DNA of 64,000 bases from Symsagittifera roscoffensis (GCF_963678635.1 NC_087068.1:28832318-28896317), one strand, 5' to 3'; counted from the first letter of the stretch, positions 10,661-22,476 are shown. The notes: generated by a model not told the origin, from the letters alone. Made by a program: numbers and translations.

Positions 10661-11090
10661 TTTAAAACGGGTTTCATCGTTCAAATAAAAAAGTAGTACT
10701 CTTATCTATCTTTAGTTATATGCACTCATTTATTTTAGATTTTTTTTTCAATCTGACTAAAGATAAAATGACGTTTATTCAATATTTTTTTTTCTCTGGT
10801 TTTTAACGAAGTGGATATGACTACTTAAGTAAAAATTTTTGCTTTCCTTTGAAAAATTTAAAATCCGAAAATTCAATTTGCCAGCATTTTTTACGAAAAA
10901 CTTATGGCCTTGAAACAATTCTCTGTTGCCTCGGAATCAATTTGTTCTGTTTGGCTAGATCCTTTTTGAAATGATTGGCACAAATTTAATCTTAGCTTTA
11001 CCGTTTTTGTTTTTTCCCCAAACACATTGAGTATTCACTTGAATATTCGCCAAAGTGTCCATGAAGGTGATGATTCATTTTTTATTACTT
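10661..11090. repeat. Spacer repeat S, copy 2
   Basis: Homologous to 7041-7404, with an additional ~90 bp near 10900-11000. No coding content is seen. Confidence 0.7.
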
Positions 11091-11545
11091 AAAAAGACTG
11101 CTCGTATCGGGGTGAAGCCCTGCATATTGCGACTAGCTTCTAAGGTCTATGGAGCAGCAATGACATAAAAAAACTAAATTTAGTTGAGTCGGATAAACAT
11201 TTTCAACCACATGCCATATAAGGTACAATGTGATAGACTTTGCTCCATGTAGCAAATCAATTATGGCAAATAAGTTCCCTTTAAGCAATTTGGAACGATT
11301 TCTAGGACGGATCAAATCTCTGCTTACGCGTTAATAGCGCGAAATATATCGCGCGTTAATTGTCCCAACTTGGCCAAAATGGCAATTTTTAAACCCCTAT
11401 AATTTTACGAATAATGATCACAAGTGAAATACCCCATTAAGTTTTGTAGCTTTTATAGCTACTGTATAGAAGAAAAAAAAACACCCACGCCACAAATAAC
11501 CCATTACTTAGCGAATTAACAAGACTGCTATACGAGCAGTGCTTT
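11091..11545 (-). repeat. R1 repeat copy in U2
   Basis: Reverse-oriented R1. It contains the palindromic core AGCGCGAAATATATCGCGCG near 11336-11355, in which GCGCGA and TCGCGC are perfect arms around AATATA. Confidence 0.75.
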
Positions 11546-12075
11546 AAGGTCAGCTTAAAATTTGTATTGGAGGTTTTTATATTTTCAGGCTGCTCTTCGT
11601 TTTATGCCTCTAGACGCTAAGTAAAGGGATGTATTTAGAGCCTCGTATCCTGAAGTTTGACAGTTGACTTGCCTGGAACAAGTACGTGCCCTCGACACTC
11701 GCTTCGACGCTTACGATTTGTATGGTGTATTCCTATGACAAAAAACGGTTGTTTCAACGGTCGGGAAGAACTTTTAAATTTAGGTTTTCAAGGAAAACTG
11801 CCAACATTTTTCCAATATTTTTCTTTTTATTCGATTTGTTTTTATCTATAACAATTTATTTAATCATAAGCTTTTACGACATTGCAGCAACTGTGGATTT
11901 TGAGCATTTGAACAACTCTCATCAACCTGAAAATTTTTGTGAACAATTCAATATATCATAACTTACTGCAATAAGTTGAGGCTGAACAGTAAGAAAATTA
12001 TTCAACTAACAAGACTTAGTTTAGTTCAAGTTTCAGTTCCTAATGTTAAAGCAAATTCATAGTTTTAAGTAACAG
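11546..12075 (-). repeat. BEL/Pao LTR, copy c
   Basis: Same block as 7895-8470 with moderate divergence (for example TGCCCTCGACACTCGCTTCG near 11686). Confidence 0.65.
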
Positions 12076-12077
12076 TT

Positions 12078-12697
12078 TTGCTAAATACTGAACCAAAAAT
12101 TCTATATGAAATAACTAAATTTAAAAACATACGCATAGTTAGCCGCGCTAACCTTCTCCGTCCCCAAAGGAGCAAGAACGGGTGCGAGTTTCACGATCTT
12201 ACTTGTGTGTTTGCCGGTTGCCTATCTAAGTGCGGCGGACCGCGCTATGCCGTCGTTGCCGTAGTTCGTTGACTTGCCTTGCGCTAACGGGTAATGGCCT
12301 CCTGGACTTTTGTCCTCGATCATCAAAACGGGATCTCCAGTTTTCAAGCGGGATTTTGGAGAAGATCATCATTTCGCTCGTTTGTTAAGCGTTGGTACGT
12401 ACTCACAGAGTCACTGAGTCCAGATGGCTTTTTCATAGGATTGCTCCCAGGCGTAGCGCTATCGATGATTGAAACTCTGCTCGAAACATAGTGGCGCAAA
12501 GCTACTTGCGCGGTGTCCAATTAGGAATTGATTCGGCATTAAGGCTTTGAGATCGTTCGAATCAGAGGATACGGGTTTGAGCGGACGGTTGTTTAGAAAC
12601 TGCGCAAATAAACAAAACGTGTTTTATGAGGGCTTCCTCAGTGAGTTTTCGTGTTCCATGAAAATCATATAAAACTCTTTTGGTGCTCCAGACGAGC
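12078..12697 (-). pseudogene. BEL/Pao integrase C-terminus, copy c
   Basis: Minus-strand frames read KRLVWSTKRVLYDFHGTRKL and a TEEALIK stretch, then the DUF5641-like text (LKTGDPVLMIEDKSP). Frameshifts are present. It ends at 12697 at the same BEL/Copia junction as copies a, b and d. Confidence 0.75.
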
Positions 12698-13198
12698 CTT
12701 TTGTTCGGCAATGAGTAGAAAATGAGACGGCTGACCTCCAAAATTGTCCTACTGAGATCAAGAAAGCTTTCTTGTAGACGAAGGCGCTGAGCAAGGCTAA
12801 GGTGGACCAACATCGTCGAACTTCGTTGGGTTGCAGCCTGACATTTGACAAAGACAATTCAGCCTTAGTGGGAGTGTTGAGGTCAGAACATTCAAGGTCA
12901 GGCAGATTGATTGAAGCGATTCCTTTGAAGGTAAAAACTAAAAAAAAAAGTGAAAAGTGATCAATTTTAGACAAGGCCAAATAGTGATCCCAAACTAATT
13001 ATTCAATCAGTATTTAATTAGGTGGTACTTTTGTGATGCTTCGTTTGTCATTTCGTTTATATTCATTTTCTCAATTCATTGTTCAACAATCCTAACCTTT
13101 TCTCAATCCTCTCTTCAAATCTCAGATTCTATGTCAGTCTCTAACCCTTATCCAAGATCATAGTAGCTCTAACTCTGAATCTTAACACATTATAGTTG
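12697..13198 (+). pseudogene. Copia RNase H tail plus 3' LTR, copy in U3
   Basis: As at 10157-10660. It reads GCAATGAGTAG rather than GAGAATGAGTAG after TTGTTC, a variant shared with 15237. Confidence 0.7.
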
Positions 13199-13629
13199 AT
13201 TTAAAACGGGTTTCATCGTTCAAATAAAAAAGTAGTACTCTTATCTATCTTTAGTTATATGCACTCATTTATTTTAGATTTTTTTTTCAATCTGACTAAA
13301 GATAAAATGACGTTTATTCAATATTTTTTTTTCTCTGGTTTTTAACGAAGTGGATATGACTACTTAAGTAAAAATTTTTGCTTTCCTTTGAAAAATTTAA
13401 AATCCGAAAATTCAATTTGCCAGCATTTTTTACGAAAAACTTTTGGCCTTGAAACAATTCTCTGTTGCCTCGGAATCAATTTGTTCTGTTTGGCTAGATC
13501 CTTTTTGAAATGATTGGCACAAATTTAATCTTAGCTTTACCGTTTTTGTTTTTTCCCCAAACACATTGAGTATTCACTTGAATATTCGCCAAAGTGTCCA
13601 TGAAGGTGATGATTCATTTTTTATTACTT
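13199..13629. repeat. Spacer repeat S, copy 3
   Basis: Near-identical to 10661-11090 at an offset of about 2,538 bp. Confidence 0.7.
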
Positions 13630-14076
13630 AAAAAGACTGCTCGTATCGGGGTGAAGCCCTGCATATTGCGACTAGCTTCTAAGGTCTATGGAGCAGCAAT
13701 GACATAAAAAAACTAAATTTAGTTGAGTCGGATAAACATTTTCCACCACATGCCATATAAGGTACAATGTGATAGATTTTGCTCCATGTAGCAAATCAAT
13801 TATGGCAAATAAGTTCCCTTTAAGCAATTTGGAACGATTTCTAGGACGGATCAAATCTCTGCTTACGCGTTAATAGCGCGAAATATATCGCGCGTTAATT
13901 GTCCCAACTTGGCCAAAATGGTAATTTTTAAACCCCTATAATTTTACGAATAATGATCAAAAGTGAAACACCCCATTAAGTTTTGTAGCTTTTATAGCTA
14001 CTGTATAGAAAAAAAAACACCCACGCCACAAATAACCCATTACTTAGCGAATTAACAAGACTGCTATACGAGCAGT
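13630..14076 (-). repeat. R1 repeat copy in U3
   Basis: Near-identical to 11091-11545, including the GCGCGAAATATATCGCGC palindrome. Confidence 0.75.
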
Positions 14077-14612
14077 GCTTTAAGGTCAGCTTAAAATTTG
14101 TATTGGAGGTTTTTATATTTTCAGGCTGCTCTTCGTTTTATCCCTCTAGACGCTAAGTAAGGGGATGTATTTAGAGCCTCGTATCCTGAAGTTTGACAGT
14201 TGACTTGCCTGGAACAATTACGTGCCCTCGACACTCGCTTCGATGCTTACGATTTGTATGGTGTATTCCTATGACAAAAAACGGTTGTTTCAACGGTCGG
14301 GAAGAACTTTTAAATTTAGGTTTTCAAGGAAAACTGCCAACATTTTTCCAATAATTTTCTTTTTATTCGATTTGTTTTTATCTATAACAATTTTTTTAAT
14401 CATAAGCTTTTACGACATTGCAGCAACTGTGGATTTTGAGCATTTGAACAACTCTCATCAACCTGAAAATTTTTGTGAACAATTCAATATATCATAACTT
14501 ACTGCAATAAGTTGAGGCTGAACAGTAAGAAAATTATTCAACTAACAAGACTTAGTTTAGTTCAAGTTTCAGTTCCTAATGTTAAAGCAAATTCATAGTT
14601 TTAAGTAACAGT
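14077..14612 (-). repeat. BEL/Pao LTR, copy d
   Basis: Near-identical to 11546-12075. Confidence 0.65.
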
Positions 14613-14613
14613 T

Positions 14614-15236
14614 TTGCTAAATACTGAACCAAAAATTCTATATGAAATAACTAAATTTAAAAACATACGCATGGTTAGCCGCGCTAACCTTCTCCGTCCC
14701 CAAAGGAGCAAGAACGGGTGCGAGTTTCACGATCTTACTTGTGTGTTTGCCGGTTGCCTATCTAAGTGCGGCGGACCGCGCTATGCCGTCGTTGCCGTAG
14801 TTCGTTGACTTGCCTTGCGCTAACGGGTAATGGCCTCCTGGACTTTTGTCCTCGATCATCAAAACGGGATCTCCAGTTTTCAAGCGGGATTTTGGAGAAG
14901 ATCATCATTTCGCTCGTTTGTTAAGCGTTGGTACGTACTCACAGAGTCACTGAGTCCAGATGGCTTTTTCATAGGATTGCTCCCAGGCGTAGCGCTATCG
15001 ATGATTGAAACTCTGCTCGAAACATAGTGGCGCAAGCTACTTGCGCGGTGTCCAATTAGGAATTGATTCGGCATTAAGGCTTTGAGATCGTTCGAATCAG
15101 AGGATACGGGTTTGAGCGGACGGTTGTTTAGAAACTGCGCAAATAAACAAAACGTGTTTTATGAGGGCTTCCTCAGTGAGTTTTCGTGTTCCATGAAAAT
15201 CATATAAAACTCTTTTGGTGCTCCAGACGAGCCTTT
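14614..15236 (-). pseudogene. BEL/Pao integrase C-terminus, copy d
   Basis: Near-identical to copy c, with one base deleted in GCGCAAGCTAC (15031) relative to GCGCAAAGCTAC (12493). It ends at the common junction at 15236. Confidence 0.75.
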
Positions 15237-15443
15237 TGTTCGGCAATGAGTAGAAAATGAGACGGCTGACCTCCAAAATTGTCCTACTGAGATCAAGAAA
15301 GCTTTCTTGTAGACGAAGGCGCTGAGCAAGGCTAAGGTGGACCAACATCGTCGAACTTCGTTGGGTTGCAGCCTGACATTTGACAAAGACAATTCAGCCT
15401 TAGTGGGAGTGTTGAGGTCAGAACATTCAAGGTCAGGCAGATT
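15237..15443 (+). pseudogene. Copia RNase H tail, truncated last copy
   Basis: It runs to GGTCAGGCAGATTG at 15443 and then switches abruptly to the BEL C-terminus (TAAGTAACAGTTTTGC). The Copia LTR, S, R1 and BEL LTR of what would be a fourth unit are therefore deleted. Confidence 0.7.
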
Positions 15444-16428
15444 GTAAGTAACAGTTTTGCTTAATACTGAACCAAAAACTCCATATGAAATAACTAAATT
15501 TAAAAACATACGCATAGTTAGCCGCGCTAACCTTCTCCGTCCCCAGAGGAGCAAGAACGGGTGCGAGTTTCACGATCGTACTTGTGTGTTTGCCGGTTGC
15601 CTATCTAAGTGCGGCGGACCGCGCTATGCCATCGTTGCCGTAGTTCGTTGACTTGCCTTGCGCTAACGGGTAATGGCCTCTTGAACTTTTGTCCTCGATC
15701 ATCAAAACGAGATCTCCAGTTTTCAAGCAGGATTCTGGAGAAGATCATCATTTTGCTCGTTTGGTAAGCGTTGGTACGTAATCACAGAGCCACTGAGTCC
15801 AGATGGCTTTTTCATAGGATTGCTCTCAGGCGTAGCGCTATCGATGATTGAAACTCTGCTCGAAACTTGCGCGGTGTCCAAGTAGGAAGTGATTCGGCAT
15901 TAAGACTTTGAGATCGTTCGAATCAGAGGATACGGGTGTGAGCGGACGGTTGCTTAGAAACTGCGCAAGTAAACAAAACGTGTTTGTGAGGGCTTCGTCA
16001 TTGAGTTTTTGTGTTCACAAATATCATAAAAAGAATATCATAAAAAACTCTTATGGTGCTCCAGACGAGCCTTTTCCACAAACCTCCATGATGAGGCGCA
16101 CTGGGTGGATTTATTTTTCAGGCTAGGACTTAATGAGCGAGCAGAATGGGTGCATGGCAATTCTAGTTCTTGAAATGACGAAATCAGCTCTTGTACGAAA
16201 TCAGCTCTTTGGGTGAGCCAACCCAATTTGTACCCTTGTCCGACCAGATTACGCAAGGCGTTCCCCACCGAGTAATGAAACGTTCTATTCCCATTACAAA
16301 GGAATTTGTATCCATTGACGGAACAACCACTAGATGAACGGCGCGTATCGTCATACACGTGAATAAGAAGCCTCAGCGTTTCTTTGAGCTTCGTCGAATG
16401 GTTATGTGGAGCAGGGCGATGTAATCTA
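15444..16428 (-). pseudogene. BEL/Pao integrase core and C-terminus, copy e (parental side)
   Basis: This is the only BEL 3' copy that continues past the GACGAGCC junction. Minus-strand frames give FTCMTIRAVHLVVVPSMDTN, then WGTPCVIWSDKGTNWVG with the second catalytic Asp, then NPPSAPHHGGLWKRLVWS, the diagnostic PPxAPHxGGLWE/K motif of BEL/Pao integrase. It joins, across the nested Gypsy element, to the BEL linker text at 22705-23101. Frameshifts and stops interrupt it. Confidence 0.85.
16424..16428. repeat. Target-site duplication ATCTA (left)
   Basis: ATCTA lies immediately outside the left LTR. The same five bases follow the right LTR at 22700-22704. A 5-bp duplication is normal for LTR-element integration. 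Confidence 0.85.
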
Positions 16429-16642
16429 TGTGGAAGTATTTCTAACCTCCATGTAGACATAAGCTGTGTTTAACAGTACGATTGAGGAAGATAACTTTTT
16501 AAACTCTCTAGGACACGTTTGGCACTGGCTATACGCAGTATCAACATTCTCTGTGGCGTTGGCCTTGAACAGATACATAAATACTTTATCTAATAATGAA
16601 TCCAACATAATTAACTAAATCAGTTTTATATTCTCCACTACA
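16429..16642 (-). repeat. Gypsy 3' LTR
   Basis: On the plus strand it runs from TGTGGAAGTATTTCTAACC to TTCTCCACTACA and aligns with 22477-22699. The purine-rich GAAGTAGGAG just outside it on the minus strand is a plausible polypurine tract. Confidence 0.85.
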
Positions 16643-16759
16643 CTCCTACTTCAACTAAATCAAGAACATAATAAAATCTAATAAATTACTGCACAAAGTA
16701 TAATCAGTCCATAATCAGTTTACAGTTTGAAGAACTGCAGCTTAAAGTTTTAAACTCGA

Positions 16760-18123
16760 TCATTTTTTACCCTCTCGGGTCGCCCCTTCTGTGGCAGCTT
16801 GTTTCGACAACAATAACCTCTGTAGCGCAAAGGTTCTTCAACTCTTCAACAATTTGCCGCTGGTCCTCCTCAGTCGTGCTGATGGCCGCGATTTCCTTCA
16901 CTATATCCAAGTCGTCGGTGACAATTGCGCTGCTACAATCTCCATGTCGGCTTGTCCCAAGATCATTTGTTCACTGTCCCCAGTTTCAATTTGATCGGCG
17001 CTCAGATCTTATGATGCAGAAATGCTTATACTTATCGCCGGCTGTATAGCTGGCTGACCCATTACCGTCGATTCTCCGTGTTCTACTACTAGGCCTAAAG
17101 TTGCATTAAAGTTTTCCGACGGCGAAAGAAGTGGCGGTTGATGTCCCTGTGTGTCTACTGCAAGACTAGCTTTCGAAGGAACAATAGTGTACTGCTAATT
17201 CGGTGTGACTCAACAACAGCATTTCCCACCTTGGCCGCTGATTTATCTGAGAGTGAGTGGCCCGCTTTATCTAGAGCCTCCCTCATCCGCTGTATCTCCA
17301 CTTGGGCAACGTCGACCAGATTTACCAGGGCCGGATTCTTCCGGTTATTTCGAATTGGGGCCTCCAAACCCTAAAACTTTCTTGGATGTGAACACCACTC
17401 ACGTTATTGCCATAGGCATCCACCACCGACGGTAAACCGTTTGAGTCCTCAAAAATTTGACCGTCACAACCGCCTCTGGTTTAATCGCCTCCGGGGTCGT
17501 TGTCAACTCGCCTTCCTCTTTGCTCTGGACGAGCCCCTACTGTATTTCAATATCAATTGAGCCATTGGTTGTCGTGTTTTGCGCATCCTTCCCCTCTTCC
17601 GTCGAAGATAACATGATCAGTGTTAACTGTTTTCATATGGTATCGATCTCCATTCTTACAACACTATTTTCTTCTGAACTCGAAAACGGCACGATAAGAG
17701 CGGTCGTCGGAGTTGTAACTCTTTTGTTTTCAGCTGCCCGCGGCTGTTCCTGTGTTGATTCATCGGCACCAACCTTTGGCAATACGTTGATGGCATCGTG
17801 GTTAGCCGTCGGGCTATCCGTAGTCATCAAAACCCGGGATGAACTATCAACCCAGATGGGGTTGTTCGCTGAACTCGTGATATTGCCCAACGGTCATCGT
17901 GGTGGTGATTCTCTGGATAGTCCGGTGTCGCTTCCTTTCGGGAATCTGTTGGCCGTTGCGGCAAACATTTGTCCAGCGTTGTTAGTGTTTTTGAGTCGAA
18001 GCCACCTGAACTGATCGAAATATCAGATTTTTGTACCACCTTCCCCGAATATAACGTAACCCTATGATCTGATTCCAATATAATTCTTTCGTTTAAAAGC
18101 TCAAAAATTTTTTCCGAATTCAA
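16760..18123 (-). pseudogene. Gypsy region downstream of integrase
   Basis: Minus-strand frames without recognised domains: 18123-17827 begins MNSEKIFELLNERIILESDH, and 17890-17633 is polar and Ser/Thr-rich. It is probably the C-terminal extension of the polyprotein or a third frame. No envelope-like signal peptide or membrane anchor is apparent. Confidence 0.5.
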
Positions 18124-18316
18124 TGAAAACTTCTCTGTTGAGCGGTTAAGACGAAAGACTTATTCGTGGAACTGCTCGGTTCTCCACTCGGAAATGGTGT
18201 TCATTCCGCCAGCGGATGCTCTACTCGAAAACACATGCCCACTTTAGTTTTGTCATTGGGGCTTGCGTTTTCTTGCATAACTCGTGCCGGAAACATCTTT
18301 TGTTGCGATCTAGAGA

Positions 18317-19060
18317 TTACAAAATATTTCTCCAAACTAGGTTACTCGACGAAGCACCATTTGCGACCGTATGACAAACATTATTTGGCTTACGAACAAC
18401 ATGTGCCTCAAATGGCGAACATCCCATTGAGTTGCGAAGTGCTGTTGGAATTGTAAACAAAATCTCATTCAGCGCCTTTTTGAGCGCCGGCCGCGGCTTC
18501 TGAAACGAGAACGCCAAAATACGTTCTCGCAGAGAACGTATGCATCGTTACATTAATCCCGTGGTGCGATGCTGCCCTACCGCGGCGAAAATTAATTGAT
18601 TGTTCAAACTGGCACAAAATTTCCTTATTGATTTGGCAATGAAACCCGACCCCTGGTCCGCACGAATAAATCAGGAAACTGCGTGCAGTGCGTTATGGTT
18701 TTTGAAAAGTTCCCTAGTTACCGCAGCAGTATTTCTGGTTGTGGTTTGAATCGATGGAAATTTCGAAAGTCTGTCTATGCAACTAATCAAGTTTTTATAA
18801 GCACCCAAAAAATGCAACTGCAACTCTTGATTGGTTTCCTCTAATAGGTTCAATTTAGTAAAGTCCCCCTCCGGAAATATTGACTTCAAGTTCTCGCCGG
18901 ATTTTATACATTCTTTACAAGTTGAGTTGGACTTGAGTTGGATTTGCCCATTCAAATGTGGCCACCAGAAATAGTTGTTGGCTACATCTAGCATCTTGAA
19001 CATTTCCGTATGTCTCTGGTGCAACCGCATCATAACTGTTGCCCTCAGCTGAGGTAGCAT
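18317..19060 (-). pseudogene. Gypsy integrase remnant
   Basis: 19060-18671 starts with LRATVMMRLHQRHTEM, continues NNYFWWPHLNGQIQLKS and CKEC, which together form the His-His-Cys-Cys zinc-binding domain, and then reads into the catalytic core (SCIDRLSKFPSIQTT, with the first Asp). 18517-18317 reads NSMGCSPFEAHVVRKPN, the usual end of the core (family form STGKSPFELHFGRKPN). The segment between carries breaks. The order after RNase H identifies Ty3/Gypsy rather than Copia. Confidence 0.8.
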
Positions 19061-19583
19061 TATTATCCGGTCCTCAAGGAAAAGAATTCTTTCAATGTCG
19101 TATGGATTTTGTTACATAATGATTGAAATAATGACCCATTTTTCGACTAACGTTTCAACAATGCAGTTAAGCATTTCATCGGCCTTCGTTAATATCGCAA
19201 TAAACTCTGCATCAAAAAAATCTGGCCATTCAGATAAGTTGCTTGGAGACATAGGCGGTGGGATAACGCTAGATTCAGCTGTTGGCTGCCGTTTCGACGT
19301 AGTACCGTGAACATTGATCGACGGTAATGTTTTAGTTTTTTGGGTCTCCTGTTACTGTGTGTTTTTGATGATTAAATTACTCATCACTAGTGCAATGAAT
19401 AACTTACAGGTTGAGCATTGCTCTGTTCTCGAGTGATTTGAAGCACAAATTTTGATAGAATGACAATTCTTAAACGCGGCGATGACTTTCTTTGCTGCGC
19501 AGTCTTTCCGATGATTTAATTCTCTTTCCATTTTTAAATCACACTTACGTCATTATTTCGGTTCCGCGTTTCAGTGTTACTGA

Positions 19584-20010
19584 CTACGATGGTTGTAATA
19601 GCCTATTAACACTACTCATTTGCGCTAGAACAAAAGTGTTGTCCATTTCTGACACTAGTGGAGCGTCCCCAACGGGGTGCCTGGGTAAATAGTCAACGAG
19701 TCCCATATTTTTTCCAGGGATATGCTTTATTTGATAATCGGAAGGCAACAAACGATCGACCCAACAAACTAACCACTTTTGCGTTTTTTTTAGATTTCTT
19801 CTCTTCTGACAAGCAAGCCACTGAGTCACCGCACAAACAACCGTTATTTTGATTTTATCAATGCATTATTTTAGCTCAGCTTTATTTAAGAACCTAGAGG
19901 CATAAGAAATAGGTATCCAGCCATCGAAAAAAACTTGCTCTAAAACATACCCCACTCCTTGTTTTTATGGTTCGCATTTTGTTCTTGCTTTTTTTCGACA
20001 TCAAAATGGT
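19584..20010 (-). pseudogene. Gypsy RNase H remnant
   Basis: 19829-19584 reads WVDRLLPSDYQIKHIPGKNM then LVDYLPRHP, the characteristic end of the Gypsy RNase H domain (family: IPGKNMGFADYLSRHP). The upstream half near 19850-20010 is weak and frameshifted. Confidence 0.75.
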
Positions 20011-20076
20011 GGCTTTGGACGACAACCCCGGCCGTTTTTTTTTTTCATTTCGGTAAAGGCCTTTTCATGATTAGTC

Positions 20077-20957
20077 TCATTCAAAACTGGAATGTTTCTT
20101 CATCAATTTGCGAAATGGTTTCGTTGTCTCTGCGAGATTTGGAATAAATCTACTAAAATGGTTGATTGACACAATCAGTGAACGGATATCGATATTATTT
20201 TCCAAATTTTTCATATTAACGATAGATTCTACTTTTCTTTCTAAGGGCACTGTACCTTTATTGGAAAGTCGGAACCCCAGCCACTCTATTTCTTGTACAA
20301 AAAATGTACATTTGCTCCAGACTACTGCAGCGTTTTTAGTGTTTAGTACGTTCAGGACGGTTTGAAATTTATGCCAATGACATTCCTCAGGCACTCTGGT
20401 TGCAACTAAAATATCATCTAGGTATATTTGCACCCCAGTAAACGCCTCAACATGGAGTTCATCACCCGCTGAAACTCTTTTGGCATACCACCCGAATCGT
20501 GGAACCCCGTTTTGAAGCGCTAAGTACCCGTTATACTTTACCCAATTATACAAACATTGCATTGGCGACTCTTTTTTTATTTTAATTGCATCTGAGAATA
20601 TGCGTATTTCAAATCAATATTCGAAAACCATATTGGTTCTTTCGTATCGCCTCTGATGGCCAAAGCCCCATTGTCAACCAACCCGTTCATGTTTGGAACT
20701 TGATCCCGGTTTTCATAAATATGTGTATTGATCAATTTCCAGTTTAAGGCCAATTTAACCGATCCATCGCTTTTGTCGTAGGAACCGTAGGCAAGATGAA
20801 ACAGTCCTCTGTGCATTTTCCTAGCTTGAAAATATGTACATCCTTCAACAAACTCTCGATGGTCTTCTCGACTTTGGGTTAGACATGTATCGAAACTCGC
20901 TCGCCCTCCACTTGTATAGGTCGTAACGGCTGATGGAAATGTTTTCGTACTACACAA
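20077..20957 (-). pseudogene. Gypsy reverse transcriptase remnant
   Basis: 20957-20577 holds LALNWKLINTHIYENRDQVP and PIWFSNIDLKYAYSQMQL (motif A with its Asp). A frame break near 20565-20577 follows. 20562-20077 then continues through NGYLALQNGVPRFG, the YLDD active-site box in QIYLDDILVATR, EIEWLGFRLSNKGT and INHFSRFIPNLAE. Order and wording are standard for Ty3/Gypsy. Catalytic residues survive in text, but the frame is split. Confidence 0.85.
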
Positions 20958-21051
20958 TTTTCAAGCGAGCCCTTCCGTTCAAACAGTTCTTCTATTTTCC
21001 CAAAATATGTTTAATGTAATTACGTTGAATGGGCGAGTACTCGATTTGCCT

Positions 21052-21424
21052 CTAGTCTTGTGGCCCCCTGGCACTATCGCTCACAACCCGTGAAACTCGC
21101 TTTTGATGTTCTTCAGTTTTCAATGACGGCATTAAAATGTTTCCTAGGATGTCCCTCTGGCCGCCGTCGGTAATGAACAATTCCGCGCCCTCGGAAATCC
21201 AGCCCTCGGACTCAATACTGACTACTATTTTTCCAATGGTTTTGATGATGTCCTCCGCTGCGATGATCATTCCGGACTGCTTTTACTGCTAGATAGCGAT
21301 CCTGAATTTTAATTCCGTGAAGCTTCTTCTGAGAAATGAACGAGACGGGGCTAGCACGATCAATCTGGAATTCTTTTTCCCAATGAGTTTTGCCTTTTCG
21401 ACTCTTTTTACTGCCTGGTCCCAC
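21052..21424 (-). pseudogene. Gypsy aspartic protease remnant
   Basis: 21424-21212 contains FQIDRASPVSFISQKKL, where the family has the active-site triad D-S/T-G; here it reads DRAS, so the catalytic motif is altered. In a second frame 21270-21052 reads AELFITDGGQRDILGNILMP, matching the C-terminal part of the protease (family: xIGRDLL). Confidence 0.7.
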
Positions 21425-21519
21425 ACAATCTTTAATGAAACTTCTCCGAATTCGTCCTCTTCTATCTGCTCTTCCAATTTATGGATCACGTTTGTTTCGA
21501 ATTTGTTGATCTGATTTAC

Positions 21520-22460
21520 CACAGCCTTCTTACCACACTTAACAAAATGACCCCTTCCACTGCAGTTGTTATAGATGTTGTTATTTGCTTGACAACTCTA
21601 CCGATGAATCGGCATCAACCAGTTTCCACCTTTGTCTGATCTCTGCTCTTTAATATCGTTCACTGGTTCCCTTTTAATGTAGCCTTGTTGAGTTTTTCCG
21701 TTGGCGTTCTTTCGCCCCTGGTGAGACTTGTTTCGACCACATTGAAATACACTACCACTCACGCATTTGTACATAGTCTATCCTCTTTCTCTCATCACCG
21801 CAAACTGAAGGGCGCCGTTGTGAATCATTGTATTCATGCAAAGCTGCTTTCTTACCTCCTCGTGATTCATCTTAAAAAGAAAATGTCTCGCTTGGTCGAC
21901 TCATTCTTGGGGCAAAAATTTCAGCCCTTGGCTAAATCACTAAGGGGTCGAAAGTTATCTCGCTGTTCACGATTAAACAGGATGAACTTACGATTCGTAA
22001 CATTTGGTTCTCGATAGAACGCATCCCTTGCCAATTTCCTTAACTCGGCAAATGAAGTATTCTTAATTTTACATTTCGGATAACTTTTGAAGAAGTATGG
22101 TTGCACCTGCTTCACCAACAATAAGAACCTTTTCGACTTCAATCCCTGATCTGCCTCTCCTAAAGTGTTTCCGTGGAACAACCTTTTCTCTTCATTTGAT
22201 CGGCGAGTTTCTTCTTCTCTTCAGATTTGTATCGCTTCTGCATTGCGAGCCTCCCTGTCCGCTCGCACTGGGCTTCTTTGGTATTCGCTGGCTCTTCTAA
22301 TGTCGGATACGCGTTTTTCTTTGCCGTAGTCACGTCTAGTAAGTTCTCAAAGTCGATCTCCTCTTTGGCAATGACCACCAACTGGAATTTTTGGCCAAGA
22401 CCTCCCAAAGGATCGGAAACGCCATGCCAAAATACATCCAGCCCACGGTAGCTAGATTCG
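21520..22460 (-). pseudogene. Gypsy gag remnant with degenerate zinc knuckle
   Basis: From 22477 the frame starts MAQPATESSYRGLDVFWHG and continues as DPLGGLGQKFQLVVIAKEE; after a shift, 22181-21921 reads AELRKLARDAFYREPN, capsid-like text. NNIYNNCSGRGHFVKC near 21540-21590 is a zinc knuckle of the C-x2-C-x4-H-x4-C type whose first Cys is lost. The start codon overlaps the edge of the LTR and primer-binding site. Confidence 0.65.
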
Positions 22461-22476
22461 GTTGCTGGCTGCGCCA
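22459..22476 (-). promoter_or_regulatory. Gypsy primer-binding site
   Basis: Minus strand TGGCGCAGCCAGCAACCG begins at the first base after the 5' LTR. It resembles the TGGCGCAGTCGGTAG site of insect Gypsy elements, said to prime from tRNA-Ser; the tRNA assignment is inference. Confidence 0.7.

Larger units (their letters stand above)
10157..12696. repeat. Composite tandem unit U2 (Copia tail - LTR - S - R1 - BEL), ~2,540 bp
   Basis: It begins and ends at the CCTTTTGTTC junction between BEL integrase and Copia RNase H. It is followed directly by a highly similar unit (12697-15236) with landmark offsets of 2,535-2,539 bp: 11133 to 13672, 11686 to 14222, 12078 to 14614. Only scattered substitutions and small indels separate them by eye. 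Confidence 0.85.
12697..15236. repeat. Composite tandem unit U3, ~2,540 bp
   Basis: Second full tandem copy of U2. The closeness of the two copies implies a recent duplication or homogenisation, in contrast to the more diverged first unit (about 6557-9087). Confidence 0.85.

Noticed and set aside
15159-15554. 131-codon minus-strand frame joining BEL tail and antisense Copia
   Set aside because: It crosses the deletion junction at 15443. The left half is antisense to Copia RNase H, so the fusion is accidental.
17457-18014. 185-codon plus-strand frame
   Set aside because: It is antisense to the Gypsy polyprotein tail, and the plus strand has no matching signals or domain text.
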